Source: DASRDU01 sp046331565 (GTDB lineage Bacteria; Acidobacteriota; Blastocatellia; RBC074). From it: a stretch of DNA of 64,000 nucleotides. The notes beneath the pieces were generated by a model. The model ran no database searches. It was not told the origin of the DNA and worked only from the letters and a program-made list of their open reading frames with translations. This document shows positions 1 to 10,126 of the stretch, in pieces; positions within the stretch are counted from its first letter, which is position 1, and every line of letters begins with the position of its first letter. The position numbers were made by a program, and so were the translations under genes. The stretch lies in contig JAXLQP010000004.1 of assembly GCA_046331565.1 (NCBI GenBank), positions 248,001 to 312,000 of the forward strand, given 5' to 3'.

Positions 1-3000
1 GTCTGCGAGTTGTAACGCGCCACCGATTCAATGCGCTGTGAGCCGTCAGCCAGCACGCGCAGGTAGTAAGCCGCCGGAGCGCCTTCGCCCGATGAACTGG
101 CCGTGAACAATCCCGGCGCGACATCGTTGACCTGAGTCATGCCTGAGATTTCCTGACCACTGGCATTTTTGATCCGCACCCTGGCCAGTCCGCTCGCAGT
201 GCCGGGCGGAATCTGATAGTTGACCTGGTAGGGTGAAACGAAGAAGAGCGGCGCGGCGCGTTCAGTGCCGCTGACGTCTGTAATCGTGACGCTCGTTCCG
301 TTCAGCGTCGTCGGCAGCGGCAGCGAACTGGCCGCAACCGTTCCGCTGGCCAGATTCGGGCCGAACGCCGCGACAATTGATTCCTGCGCCAGCGATTCAA
401 GGTAGTTGGCCGCAGAAACCGTCGTCGCTCCGGCAGCGCCGGACTGCGAGCAACCCGACCGGCTGGAAACGCTGTTGGTGACGGTCACGCAGACGCCCGT
501 GATGCGGCTGGCACTGGTGCCGCCACTGAACCGCAGCGACATCGTGAAGGTCTGCCCTCTGACAAGCTGCGCCTGCGAAAGCGGGCTTGAAAGCGGCACC
601 GTGACCGCGCCGTCAACATTTTTGCCGCTGGCGTCCACGAACTGATAGACCGCCTGCGCAACATCGAGTCCGGCGCTGTAAATCGAGGTCGTCACTCTGA
701 AGTTGCCGCCGCCTTCGTTGACGAAGCCAACCGGCCCGTCAGCCGCAGTGGCCGCTGAGGTCGCCCCGCCGTTGAGCGCGTTCAGACTCATCAGCGTCAG
801 ACCGGTTCCGACGCCGCCGCTGACTGCCTGGCCGGGGAAGCTGATGGTCGGAGCCGAGATGAGCCGCACCGGCCCGCTCGCTTCACCATCATTCGCTCCG
901 GCCTGATTCGCAATCGCATTGTCAGGCGGCGCGATTGAGGACGGCACAGAGAGAAGTTGCAGCACGCTGCTGACCCGGCCCGTCAGCCCGACCGTGACCT
1001 GATCGGCGAGGCCGGGCTGCGAGAGAACGAGTTGCGAAGTCAGCACATCAGGCAGCACCTGGCTGGCCGACAACTGTTTGTTGGTGCCCGCAAAGGCCGG
1101 AATCACCGGAGCAAACGCAACGCGGAAGCGCTGCCGCCCGCCACCGGCAATCGTGACCTGATCGCCCTGATTGAACAGGCGGCCCGGATCATCAGGATTG
1201 ATGGCATCAATCAGCCTGACTGAGAAATTACCGCTGTCATCAGCTTTGGCCGCGTCAATGCCGCCATTGGTGACATCGGTTCCGATGCGGCGCAGCGAAC
1301 TGCGGCTCAGCGTCGCCGGAGCGCATCCCGGATTTTCGACAATAAAGGTGCGAGTCACCGGGTTACCGGTCGGAGTTGAGCCTGCCGTCACCGGCCCGAA
1401 TTCGAGCGTTGAACCGCCGCCTTCGAGCGTGAGGAGCAGTCTGGTGTCACCCTTTTGCGCGGTGGCCGGACGGTTGGCGCTGTCATTGGTTGTGTTCGGA
1501 TCAGGCTCAGTCGCCTTCACCGTCGCCGGAATGTTGATCGCGCCGGTAATGCTGGCCGAGGCCGTCACCGTTACGCCGACCACTGAAGTCGGGCCTTCAG
1601 CCTTCAGTTCAGAAATCGCGCAGGTGACAGACGATTTGTCGGCGCTGATGGCGCACCCGCCAAGCGTCGGATTTGACAGCGCGGCTGAAATCGCCGTCAC
1701 ACCGGCAGGCAGTTTGCTGTTCACGACGACATTGGTAGCGGCTGACGGCCCGCTGTTGGCCACGACGATCTGGTAATCAAAGTTGCAACCAGTCGTCACC
1801 GCACTCGGCGCATCGAGCCGAATCACGCCCACATCCGCCGCTGCTCTGACAACCACCGCCACCGGCCCGCGATTGTTGTTGCTCAGGTCAGGGTCAAATT
1901 CATTGGCCACAACGCTGGCATCGCTGGTGAAACTGCCCGCCTTGCCCGGTTTGATCTGGAAGCTCGCTGTAGCTTTCGATCCAAGTGTCATTGAACCGAT
2001 GTTGCAGACCACCGCGCTCCCAAGCAGACCACAGGTGCCGGTAAAGTTGCCCTTGTCGTCCTTGACGCTGCCGGAAACAAATTCCGAGTTGGGCGGAACT
2101 GAAACCGTCAGCGCAATCTGTGTCGCAGTCGTGTTCAGATTCGCTGGCATCGCAGTTGGGCAGACCTCATCCGGCTTGTTGAGTACGACGACACTGTAAT
2201 TGACCGGCGTATTCACCGACCCATTGCCAACAGCAGCAGCCTCCAGGGTGGTAATCGCAAGATCAGCAATCTGCTCCTTCGCAGTGATGGTTGATGGCGC
2301 GATGTTGGGCAGATTACAGTCTTCTTCAAAAGCGTCCACTTCTGCCTGATTGCGAATCTGGCCATTGATCAGCGGAGTCACGGTGATCTTGAGAATCTCT
2401 TCGACATTAGGTCGAATGATCGGCACAAGTCCGCCATTCATCAGCATCACTTCAGGGCCAATGAACCGGCAGGTGACAACGTAGCCGTTAAGCGGGTCAC
2501 CTGAAACCTGGCAGTCCCATTTCGGGTTGTCAGTCCTCAGCTTGTCCCGGTTCCACTGACTGAGTGTTGCACCCGGCAGGATTTTGTCTGTGACAACAAT
2601 CTGAGTGGCCGTTGAGGGGCCGCTGTTTCTGACTCTGAAGGTATATTCCAGATCATTACCAGTCACCACGGCTTTGGTCGGGCAATGGGTTTCGGTAATT
2701 GACATATCAGCACTGGCGAAGATTCTTGTCGTAGCGGAGTCAAAGTTTTTACTGCGGTCATCTGCCTGTTTGAAATCAGGTAAGCGCCGCGCCGGATCAG
2801 CCGCTGGAATCAGAGTTGAATCTGGTTCCGGTCTAGTCGGGGGCGGATCGGGATTCCTCACCGCCACCCAGTTGACAATGTCATAAGGATTCGACAGCCC
2901 CGGAGTTTTGTACATGTCCATTCCCAGAAGCGGTCTGACTTTGATCGTGAATGAGTCTGAATTGCCTGTCATTTTCCGGATACAGGTAATCCGGCGACCG

Positions 3001-6000
3001 CTTGGTTCGCAACTGGCATCCCTGAGCGAATCCCGGTCCGGAACAACCAGTGGCTGCCCGGTCAGCGGGTTGATCGGAAGATCGTCAACAACTTCAACCC
3101 TGCTGACAGGTTTTGGCCCGTTATTGGTAATCGTAAAAGTGTAAGGAATTGTCTCGCACCCGGTCATGCTTTGCGGCGCGGTAGCGGGGGCCGTTTTTAC
3201 AATGGTCAGGTCAGCATAATTATCGAATGAAAATTCTGAAGTGTTGTTCTTTTCATCGGTCGCGGTTGCCGACAATCCGTGCGGCAAGGCATTGGGAGTA
3301 ATGAATACGAATTCGGCGAGGCCTGATGCATCGGTGGCGACTTCATCATCCTTGACCGGCGTTCTGACCCCGCCAATCACCTGAAGCAACTGTCCTTTCT
3401 GGAAGGTATCACCTTCGCCGAAGCAGGTTGGATCATCAACACCGCACGCATCGTTGCTGAAGAATTCGATGCGATGTTTCGTATTGGAACAGCTAAACAG
3501 TGCCCAGTGATATACATAAGCCGTAGGAGTATCAAAGGGTCGGCCTGTGCCTGCATCCTCGAATAATGGTCCGTACTGATAGGTGATTTTCTGAAGTACC
3601 GGATAGGTCTGTCTGTGATTCGGCCCGGTGGTTGAGCAGGTTGGTTTGTTGGGATTGACGCCAATCGGGGCGAGATCAATGCCGAGGCCGTCGTTCTTGT
3701 AAATCTGATTGCGGAGGATGGCGTTGCCCATGCCATCTTCGACATAGACGCCGATTTTGTTGAAGGCGATGATATTGCCAGTGCCATCAGACCTGCCGCC
3801 GATCAGATTGTTGCTGGCATTGATGTGGACGCCGTACCAGGCGTTGGGAATGCCCGCAGTACTGACATCACAGTTGGAAGCAGCAGGCACTATTCCAACT
3901 TTGGTACCGATCCGGTTGCCCTGCACGATGTTGGCAGTTGAACTGGGACCGGTGATGTTGACGCCATTGCCGCGATTGCCTGAAATCAGGTTCCCGGCAT
4001 TGAGGGTTGTCAGACCGCCGATGGTGTTGTTGAGACCGTTGTTGATTTCAACGCCATCGCCGGTGTTGTAGAGTTCAGCGGTGCCCGTCATGTTTGTGCC
4101 GATAAAGTTGCCCTGCACCAGATTGCCTGCCGAAAGCGAACCGATAAAGACACCGGACAGGTCGTTGCCGGAAATCAGATTGCCTGCGCCGACGGCGGTT
4201 CCGCCCACGGTGTTGTTCGAGGCGAGGTTGATAAACACGCCGTAGGAATTGGACAGGCGCTGAGTGCCGCTGACATCAGTGCCGATTTTATTTCCGATCA
4301 GCAGGTTGCCTGAAGCCAGCGTCTGCGTCAGCGAAACGCCTGTGCCGTTGCCTGAAATCAGATTGCCTGTGATGGTCGTGTTGTTGCCGTTGGCCACAAA
4401 GACACCGCTCAGGCGATTGCCGCACGCAACAGTGCCTCCCACATTGGTGCCAATTCGGTTGCACTCGATCCTGTTGAATTCCGACACCACGCCGGTAATG
4501 CTGACGCCGTTGCCGCCATTCCACGAAATCACATTGCCGCGAATGACGTTGCCCGAACTGTTCGTAATGTTGATGCCGTCAAGCCGGTTCGGAATGGCGG
4601 GTTTGCTGCCGTTAATTTTCAGACCGATGTAGTTGTATGAAACATTGTTGCCGAACCCGATCAGCGTGATCGCGTCACCGGCAAAGCCGACCAGCGACAG
4701 ACCTCTGATCGTGCTGCCGCCGGGCAGCACAAAACCTCTGCCCGTGCCCTTGCCGTCAATTTCAACGGCGGGCGCGACCAGATCACAGCCGGTGGCATTG
4801 GCGGGTAAACTGGTCGCGTCAATGATGACGGGTTCGTTAATGAGCGGGATCCCTGAACCGGCATTGACGCTGGCGACACTGAACCTGATGGTGTCAACCC
4901 AGCCCAGGTTGTCGTTGGCAGCCTTGATGGCTTCGCGCAGGGTGCATTTGGTGGTATCGCAGATTCCGTCATCATCCGAATCGTCGGACGAATTGACGGT
5001 GAATGTCTGCGCCTCGGCCACCGCCTGATTGATCAGCACCGGTTTGCTCAGGTTCTGCCTGAGGACGACGAGGCTGGTGGTGCCGCTGTTGCCGAGTCTG
5101 ACAGGCAGCGCGGCGACGGTTTCGCCGCTCAGATCAACCGACTCTGAAACCCTCATTCCGGCAGAGGCTGATTCCGCGCCTCTGGCTTCCGGCGCAGCTT
5201 CAGCGAGGGCGGCGCGGTTTGTCCTGCCCGACGCGCTCAGTTTTTGCAGGCGACGACTCAGTGCGCTGCCGGCCATCAGGTCTTCGCCGGTTCCTTCCTG
5301 CGATGGCACTGCAACCAGCAACCCCGCCGCGCCGGTGCCCGGCACAAAGCTGTTGATGCTGGCGGTCGGTTCCCAGGCCTGCGTGCGCAATTTGCCAACC
5401 TGTTTTTCAGTCCGTTCAAGCATCCGCACGGTGCCATCTTCAGTCAGCAGCGCCAATGCCCGGCGGTGGGTGGCTGAATAATCGCCGACGGCCAGCGCGG
5501 TGCTGCGAAACGGCAGCGGAATCTGTTCGACGACGGCTTTGCTGGCGTCACCCTGCGACTGCTCCCATCCGTGAATGATCTGCACGCTGCGGCTGCTGCC
5601 CGCCACAATATCAATCAGGTGATCGTCATCCAGGCGGCTGAGCGTCAGGCTCGCGGCTTCGCTTGTCAGGGCAATAGTTTCGGGTTTGCCTTTGAGCGCG
5701 CCCTGCGGCGCGGCAAAGATGAGCAGTTGCGGTTTGCCTGAGGCCATCACGCCGACGACGACTTCGGGCTGACCATCCAGGCGGTTGATTTCACCGGCGG
5801 ACATGGCGGTCACTGCGCCCGGCAATTCGATCACTGTCGGAGCGCCGAGTCTTCCGCGACCGTCGCCTGAAAGCAGAAAGAGCGTGTTGCTGCCACGCGC
5901 CGTAACAATGACATCGCTGCGGCCATCGCCGTCAAAATCGCCCGCCGCCACAAACTGAGGATTGACCGGAACACTGTAAACTTCAGCCGTCGGCTCGAAG

Positions 6001-6389
6001 GGCACGTCTGACCGCTGCGCTGCGCCGCGCGACACCAGCCCGCGATGAATGGCGATCAGGCCGCCAGCCGGACTGCGATAAGCAGCAATCACATCCTCGG
6101 CGCCATTGCCGTCCAGATCGCCCGCCGCCAGGGCCAGCGGCTGAGCTTCGTTGCCCGCCGCCAGATGCGCCTGCGCGCCCGCGTAATCGGTCACGATTTC
6201 GCGCTCACGACCGGTCGGAGCCGTTCGGGACACCGCTTTGCCTGCGGTTGCCCGCACCGGCTGCGTGACTGCGGCCACAGCGTTGCGCACTGAACTGCTG
6301 CCCGCGCTGTGACGGCGTGCCTGAACAGTCAGGAATGACAACAGCATCAGCACTGAAATAACAGTGATCCAGATGGTAACCCTCTTCAT
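1..6389 (-). CDS. giant secreted multi-domain surface protein (3' end outside window)
   Basis: The reading frame is open on the minus strand from an ATG at 6389 to the left edge, at least 2129 residues, with no stop seen. GAAGG lies 7 nt before the ATG. A hydrophobic N-terminal signal segment (residues 1-24) is followed by FG-GAP/VCBS-like repeats (GDLDGNGAEDVI near 86, GDFDGDGRSDVIV near 146). A CSLREA-type motif CTLREAIKAAN near residue 480 opens a parallel beta-helix of NNTxGG..GNxISGN repeats to about 920. Several DUF11-like domains (TNNGP, RNSGP, ANSGP) follow at about 1080-1630, then a choice-of-anchor-D-like domain at about 1650-1810. The last visible part (from about 1986; SAANYLESLAQESIVAAFG, then NYQIPPGTASG) matches the TIGR03437 domain common in Acidobacteria. 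By family it should be exported and surface-bound. Adhesion is an inference; no enzyme motif is visible. Confidence 0.85.
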   Translation of the reverse strand, partial: MKRVTIWITVISVLMLLSFLTVQARRHSAGSSSVRNAVAAVTQPVRATAGKAVSRTAPTGREREIVTDYAGAQAHLAAGNEAQPLALAAGDLDGNGAEDVIAAYRSPAGGLIAIHRGLVSRGAAQRSDVPFEPTAEVYSVPVNPQFVAAGDFDGDGRSDVIVTARGSNTLFLLSGDGRGRLGAPTVIELPGAVTAMSAGEINRLDGQPEVVVGVMASGKPQLLIFAAPQGALKGKPETIALTSEAASLTLSRLDDDHLIDIVAGSSRSVQIIHGWEQSQGDASKAVVEQIPLPFRSTALAVGDYSATHRRALALLTEDGTVRMLERTEKQVGKLRTQAWEPTASINSFVPGTGAAGLLVAVPSQEGTGEDLMAGSALSRRLQKLSASGRTNRAALAEAAPEARGAESASAGMRVSESVDLSGETVAALPVRLGNSGTTSLVVLRQNLSKPVLINQAVAEAQTFTVNSSDDSDDDGICDTTKCTLREAIKAANDNLGWVDTIRFSVASVNAGSGIPLINEPVIIDATSLPANATGCDLVAPAVEIDGKGTGRGFVLPGGSTIRGLSLVGFAGDAITLIGFGNNVSYNYIGLKINGSKPAIPNRLDGINITNSSGNVIRGNVISWNGGNGVSITGVVSEFNRIECNRIGTNVGGTVACGNRLSGVFVANGNNTTITGNLISGNGTGVSLTQTLASGNLLIGNKIGTDVSGTQRLSNSYGVFINLASNNTVGGTAVGAGNLISGNDLSGVFIGSLSAGNLVQGNFIGTNMTGTAELYNTGDGVEINNGLNNTIGGLTTLNAGNLISGNRGNGVNITGPSSTANIVQGNRIGTKVGIVPAASNCDVSTAGIPNAWYGVHINASNNLIGGRSDGTGNIIAFNKIGVYVEDGMGNAILRNQIYKNDGLGIDLAPIGVNPNKPTCSTTGPNHRQTYPVLQKITYQYGPLFEDAGTGRPFDTPTAYVYHWALFSCSNTKHRIEFFSNDACGVDDPTCFGEGDTFQKGQLLQVIGGVRTPVKDDEVATDASGLAEFVFITPNALPHGLSATATDEKNNTSEFSFDNYADLTIVKTAPATAPQSMTGCETIPYTFTITNNGPKPVSRVEVVDDLPINPLTGQPLVVPDRDSLRDASCEPSGRRITCIRKMTGNSDSFTIKVRPLLGMDMYKTPGLSNPYDIVNWVAVRNPDPPPTRPEPDSTLIPAADPARRLPDFKQADDRSKNFDSATTRIFASADMSITETHCPTKAVVTGNDLEYTFRVRNSGPSTATQIVVTDKILPGATLSQWNRDKLRTDNPKWDCQVSGDPLNGYVVTCRFIGPEVMLMNGGLVPIIRPNVEEILKITVTPLINGQIRNQAEVDAFEEDCNLPNIAPSTITAKEQIADLAITTLEAAAVGNGSVNTPVNYSVVVLNKPDEVCPTAMPANLNTTATQIALTVSVPPNSEFVSGSVKDDKGNFTGTCGLLGSAVVCNIGSMTLGSKATASFQIKPGKAGSFTSDASVVANEFDPDLSNNNRGPVAVVVRAAADVGVIRLDAPSAVTTGCNFDYQIVVANSGPSAATNVVVNSKLPAGVTAISAALSNPTLGGCAISADKSSVTCAISELKAEGPTSVVGVTVTASASITGAINIPATVKATEPDPNTTNDSANRPATAQKGDTRLLLTLEGGGSTLEFGPVTAGSTPTGNPVTRTFIVENPGCAPATLSRSSLRRIGTDVTNGGIDAAKADDSGNFSVRLIDAINPDDPGRLFNQGDQVTIAGGGRQRFRVAFAPVIPAFAGTNKQLSASQVLPDVLTSQLVLSQPGLADQVTVGLTGRVSSVLQLLSVPSSIAPPDNAIANQAGANDGEASGPVRLISAPTISFPGQAVSGGVGTGLTLMSLNALNGGATSAATAADGPVGFVNEGGGNFRVTTSIYSAGLDVAQAVYQFVDASGKNVDGAVTVPLSSPLSQAQLVRGQTFTMSLRFSGGTSASRITGVCVTVTNSVSSRSGCSQSGAAGATTVSAANYLESLAQESIVAAFGPNLASGTVAASSLPLPTTLNGTSVTITDVSGTERAAPLFFVSPYQVNYQIPPGTASGLARVRIKNASGQEISGMTQVNDVAPGLFTASSSGEGAPAAYYLRVLADGSQRIESVARYNSQ

Positions 6390-6997
6390 TTTGATCCTTC
6401 ACCTTTCTGCTTTCTGATGGATTGTGATCCGGCGATGCGAAGGCAGACTTCGCCCTGCGCTGCCCCTCAAACGGCAGTGTGGACTTCACGTATCTCCGGC
6501 TGTCTGACAAACCAGAGTCCTGACCAAAGGGCGCCACGTCCCAAATCTGCGGTTGAGACAGACTTCCCTTCAGCCATCAGACTTCATTTCCGGCCCCTGA
6601 CCGGCCTGATGATTTGCCTGTAGCTGGCTTGAAAACTATTGTTCAGACTGAGGACCAGTTGGAGTAGTCCTGATGACGACCGATGACAGCAATCTTACCG
6701 CGTGATCCCAATGACGCTGTCTGCCGTGTGAGAAATCTGAGAAACTTTAAGTTATGCCCCGCCTGCCGACAGTCAATTTTCGTTCCGGATTTCGACTCGC
6801 CCCGGCAATCGGCGATCAACCCTTTGACACACAAGCGAATGATTCTGCCAGCGCTGTTGTCCTCGTCATGAACTGGCAATGGCGAAGTGGTTACGCAGTA
6901 ATCATTGCTTTCGGCTGCCCCTGCCCTGCGGGTCAAAATAAACATTGAGAACTGAGTTGCATGGCTGACTGGTTACTGCGTTCACACAGGTGATTAC
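6390..6997. other. intergenic region with no supported gene
   Basis: About 600 nt lie between the start of the giant surface protein and the end of the sigma-54 activator gene. The part next to 6389 must hold the leader and promoter of the surface protein, but no convincing -35/-10 pair or sigma-54 box is visible. A 9-nt inverted pair (ACGCAGTAA at 6893-6901, TTACTGCGT at 6974-6982) is too short to interpret. Small open frames exist on both strands but have no family features. Confidence 0.5.
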
Positions 6998-8341
6998 TCA
7001 GTCGCCACCCGCGCAGACCGACGAAGCCGTCATCGCAGGACTGGTAATGAGTCGCGCAATGGCCTTGCGTAACCCGGTGCGCGTCATGCCCAAAGCTCTG
7101 GCCGTCTGCGACAGATTGCCGCCGTACCGGGACAGCGCGCGCTCAATCATGCGCTTTTCCATGCGGTCGAGGTTTTCGGCCAGGGTCAGAGCTTCATCAA
7201 TCAGCGGCTCAGCCGTCGCGGTGCGCGCCTCACCGGATTGCGCAATGGCGGGCGAGAGGTGTTCCGGCCTGATGATTTCGCCGTCATCGGCAAACAGCAC
7301 CAGCCGTTCGACCTCATAACACAATTCGCGGACGTTGCCCGGCCAGCCGTAAGCCAGCATCCGGCTGACGGCTTCGCGGCTCAGCGCCAGGCGGCGACGC
7401 CCGGACTGTCGGCAGTAATAATCAAGGTAGTATGCAATCAGCCAGGGAATCTCTTCGCGCCGTTCGCGCAGTGGCGGCAGGTGAATTCTGATGGCATTGA
7501 GCCGGTAATAAAGATCGGCCCGAAAGTGTCCGGCCTCGACTTCGGCTTCCAGATGGCGGTTGGTTGCGGCAATCAGCCGCACGCTGGCTCTGACCGGTTC
7601 AGTCGCGCCAAGCGGCAGCACTTCGCCTTCCTGCAAAAAGCGCAGCAGCCGGGGCTGATGCTCCAGGCTCAGTTCACCGATTTCATCCAGAAACAGCGTC
7701 CCGCCTTCAGCCGCGCGAATCAGCCCCGGATAATCGCTGATGGCTCCGGTAAAGCTGCCCCGGCGGTGGCCGAACAACTGGCTTTCAGCCATCTCCCTGA
7801 CCAGCCCGGCGCAATTGAAAACGACCAGCCGCTGCTGACGCCGTTCGCTATGCAGGTGCACGAAGCGGGCCAGCAGTTCCTTGCCCGTTCCGGTTTCACC
7901 CGTAATCAGCACGGGACTCTGACTTGCGCCGGCCCTGATGATGCGGTTGAGAATCTGGCGCAGGCCGGGTGAAGACGCAATGAAATTCGGGATGCCCTCG
8001 ACGCGGTGCCACGCTGTTTCCGGTGGTTCCCAGACTTCTTTGGGTTTACGCTGTCCGGCTGCCGCTTCAGTCGTCCCGGTCAGAAATTCTGCGGCGGCAG
8101 AAGACAGCAGCGATGAATGCTTTTCCGGCAAACAAACGCTGGCGCGGTCAGGCAGCCTGGTCAGCAGATGCTCCTGTCCTGTCATGTGTTCCAGTCCGTA
8201 CTTGTTGTGTCGGACAACGCCATCCCTTATTCCGCGCAGCCGTCTCTGAGCTGGCACCCATTCGGCGTGACAACTCAGGTCAGCTTTCAGCCATCGCCCC
8301 GCAGCCTCAGACTCCGGCCCGGCGATTTCTGCGCAATTCAT
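6998..8341 (-). CDS. sigma-54-dependent transcriptional activator (AAA+ and Fis-type HTH)
   Basis: 447 residues. It is an enhancer-binding protein that remodels RNA polymerase carrying sigma-54 by ATP hydrolysis. The central AAA+ domain starts near residue 118, with Walker A GETGTGKE (148-155), the sigma-54 contact loop as GSFTGA (195-200) instead of the usual GAFTGA, Walker B GGTLFLDE (213-220), and the GWPGNVREL segment (332-340). A Fis-like helix-turn-helix (GGNLSQTARALGMTRTGL) fills 407-424. The first ~115 residues match no receiver, GAF or PAS domain that I recognise, so the input signal is unknown. The gene stands alone and no sigma-54 promoter was found nearby, so its targets cannot be named. 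The start is the first in-frame codon; a shorter N-terminus is possible. Confidence 0.9.
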   Translation of the reverse strand: MNCAEIAGPESEAAGRWLKADLSCHAEWVPAQRRLRGIRDGVVRHNKYGLEHMTGQEHLLTRLPDRASVCLPEKHSSLLSSAAAEFLTGTTEAAAGQRKPKEVWEPPETAWHRVEGIPNFIASSPGLRQILNRIIRAGASQSPVLITGETGTGKELLARFVHLHSERRQQRLVVFNCAGLVREMAESQLFGHRRGSFTGAISDYPGLIRAAEGGTLFLDEIGELSLEHQPRLLRFLQEGEVLPLGATEPVRASVRLIAATNRHLEAEVEAGHFRADLYYRLNAIRIHLPPLRERREEIPWLIAYYLDYYCRQSGRRRLALSREAVSRMLAYGWPGNVRELCYEVERLVLFADDGEIIRPEHLSPAIAQSGEARTATAEPLIDEALTLAENLDRMEKRMIERALSRYGGNLSQTARALGMTRTGLRKAIARLITSPAMTASSVCAGGD

Positions 8342-8472
8342 TTTTCATTTGTATCAGAGATGGCCGACACCCGGACTTCAGTTGGAATGCACCAACTTAT
8401 CCAACCATATTTGCTGATCCGGCTGATTCTTTCTTCGTTTGCCAGACGGGCTTCAACCGGGTTTCACTTCGT

Positions 8473-9189
8473 TCAACTCAGGCCGTAAACCGGCACTGCC
8501 GCGCCGTGAATTGCCCGCGCATAATCCGACGCCAGAAACAGCATCACGTCAGCCAGTGCTTCAGGTTCGACCCAGCGGCTGTAATCGGCGTCTGGAATCG
8601 CAGCGCGGTTCTGCGGCGTATTGATCATCCCCGGCAGCACGCAGTTGACGTTGATGCCCTGAGCTTTGAGTTCAGCGGACAGACTTTCGGTCAGGCGCAG
8701 CACGGCGCTCTTTGAGGCGCTGTAGGCCGCCGCTCCGGCCTCGCCGCTGAAAGCCGCCCGCGATGAGGTGTTGATGATTTTGCCGCCGCCCTGCCGGAGC
8801 ATGTGCGGAACGACGGCGCGGCAAGCCACAAAGACCGAACGCGCATTGAGGCTGAGCATAAAATCCCAGTCTTCAACCGGAGTTTCGTGCAGGGGCGTTC
8901 CGGCCCTGTAACCACCGACCGTATTGACGAGGACATCAATCCGGCCCAGCCGTTTCACCGCTTCAGCCGCCATCGCCTCAACTGAAGCGGCATCGCCCAG
9001 GTCAACGCCGGTTGCCAGAAAGTGAGCTGATGAACCGGCAAGTTCGGGAAACAGTCGTGGCAAACGGTCAGCGCCGCGATCAACGAGCACCATTTGCGCT
9101 CCGGCCCGGTGAAAGGATTGCGCGACGGCGGTGCCCAGATTGCCAGCCGCGCCGGTGATGACGACTACACGCTGCGAAAAATCGAACAT
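8473..9189 (-). CDS. SDR family oxidoreductase
   Basis: 238-residue short-chain dehydrogenase/reductase, cytosolic, expected to oxidise or reduce an alcohol/ketone with NAD(P)(H). The nucleotide-binding motif is TGAAGNLG (12-19), an atypical form of TGxxxGxG. The usual NNAG is replaced by VNTVGG (88-93). The catalytic triad is present: Ser143, Tyr156 and Lys160 (YSASK). The ATG at 9189 is chosen because GGGAGGA stands just upstream; an in-frame start at 9294 would only add an unrelated extension. It is divergent from the SDR at 9334, and the two genes share a ~145-nt control region. The substrate is not predictable. Confidence 0.88.
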   Translation of the reverse strand: MFDFSQRVVVITGAAGNLGTAVAQSFHRAGAQMVLVDRGADRLPRLFPELAGSSAHFLATGVDLGDAASVEAMAAEAVKRLGRIDVLVNTVGGYRAGTPLHETPVEDWDFMLSLNARSVFVACRAVVPHMLRQGGGKIINTSSRAAFSGEAGAAAYSASKSAVLRLTESLSAELKAQGINVNCVLPGMINTPQNRAAIPDADYSRWVEPEALADVMLFLASDYARAIHGAAVPVYGLS

Positions 9190-9333
9190 CTGCTTCCTCC
9201 CTGTGATCTGAAATTCAGTTGCCGCCTGCCTGGAAGTCTGTGCGACGGCGGGCCGCTTTTCAAGCAGTGCAATCTGAGATACGATCCCGCCCACCGCAGT
9301 TTTTATTCCATTCTTTCAGGAGGCGACAATTCA

Positions 9334-10110
9334 ATGAGGAAGCTGAATGATCTGTTCGATCTGTCGGGCCAGGTTGCGCTGGTCACCGGAGGCTCGCGCG
9401 GGCTGGGGCTGGAGATGGCTGAAGGGCTGGCTGAAGCCGGTTGCGCGCTGATGCTCGTGGCCCGCCGCGAACAGTGGCTCGCGCCCGCAGTCGAAGAGTT
9501 CAAATCACGCGGCTTCAAATGCGAAGGCGCGCTGTGCGATGTCGCAAAAGCCGAAGATGTGCAGAAGGTCGTCGCGCAAACGGTCGAGGCCTTCGGCAAA
9601 GTTGATATTCTCGTCAACAACGCCGGAGTGACGTGGGGCCAGCCCGCCGAAGAACTGCCGCTTGAGAAATGGCAGATGGTGCTTGATATTGATTTGACGG
9701 GCGCTTTTCTGTTCTGCCAGGCCGCCGGGCGTGAAATGATCCGGCAGCAGTACGGGCGCATCATCAACGTCGCTTCGATTTCAGGCCTCGTCGGCACGCT
9801 GCCCGAAGGGCTGCATACGGCAGCTTACGTTGCAGCGAAAGGCGGCCTGATTGCGCTGACCAAAGAACTGGCCGCGAAATGGGCAATGCACAGCATTCGC
9901 GTCAACGCGATTGCGCCCGGTTTCTTTCCGTCGCGCATGACTGAAAAAATCATTGATCAGGTTGAAGCCACGATTGTCGCGGCGTCTCCGATGCGCCGCG
10001 TCGGACGCGAAGGCGAACTCAAAGGCGTCGCCGTCTTTCTCGCAGCAGCCGCGTCAAATTACATCACCGGACAAACCATCGTCGTTGATGGCGGCACAAC
10101 CATTGTCTGA
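9334..10110 (+). CDS. SDR family oxidoreductase (gluconate-5-dehydrogenase/3-oxoacyl-reductase-like)
   Basis: 258-residue classical SDR. It shows TGGSRGLG (18-25) for the dinucleotide, NNAG (95-98), a catalytic Ser at 148 or 150, Tyr165 and Lys169 (YVAAK), and the C-terminal YITGQTIVVDGG seen in most classical SDRs. The ATG at 9334 follows a strong CAGGAGG (9317-9323). This fold includes gluconate 5-dehydrogenases and 3-oxoacyl-ACP reductases; the sequence alone does not decide between them. The next gene on the same strand is an acyl-CoA ligase, which would fit a fatty-acid role, but a 36-nt-arm palindrome (10127-10231) separates them and may uncouple expression. Confidence 0.9.
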   Translation: MRKLNDLFDLSGQVALVTGGSRGLGLEMAEGLAEAGCALMLVARREQWLAPAVEEFKSRGFKCEGALCDVAKAEDVQKVVAQTVEAFGKVDILVNNAGVTWGQPAEELPLEKWQMVLDIDLTGAFLFCQAAGREMIRQQYGRIINVASISGLVGTLPEGLHTAAYVAAKGGLIALTKELAAKWAMHSIRVNAIAPGFFPSRMTEKIIDQVEATIVAASPMRRVGREGELKGVAVFLAAAASNYITGQTIVVDGGTTIV

Positions 10111-10126
10111 ATTGTCTGAAATGATG

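Noticed and set aside
6643..6945. Possible 100-residue minus-strand gene
   Set aside because: No ribosome site, no family motif, and unusual composition; looks like a chance frame in an intergenic region.
6893..6982. Inverted pair ACGCAGTAA / TTACTGCGT as an operator
   Set aside because: Only 9 nt, 72 nt apart, and no other copy seen; too weak to support.
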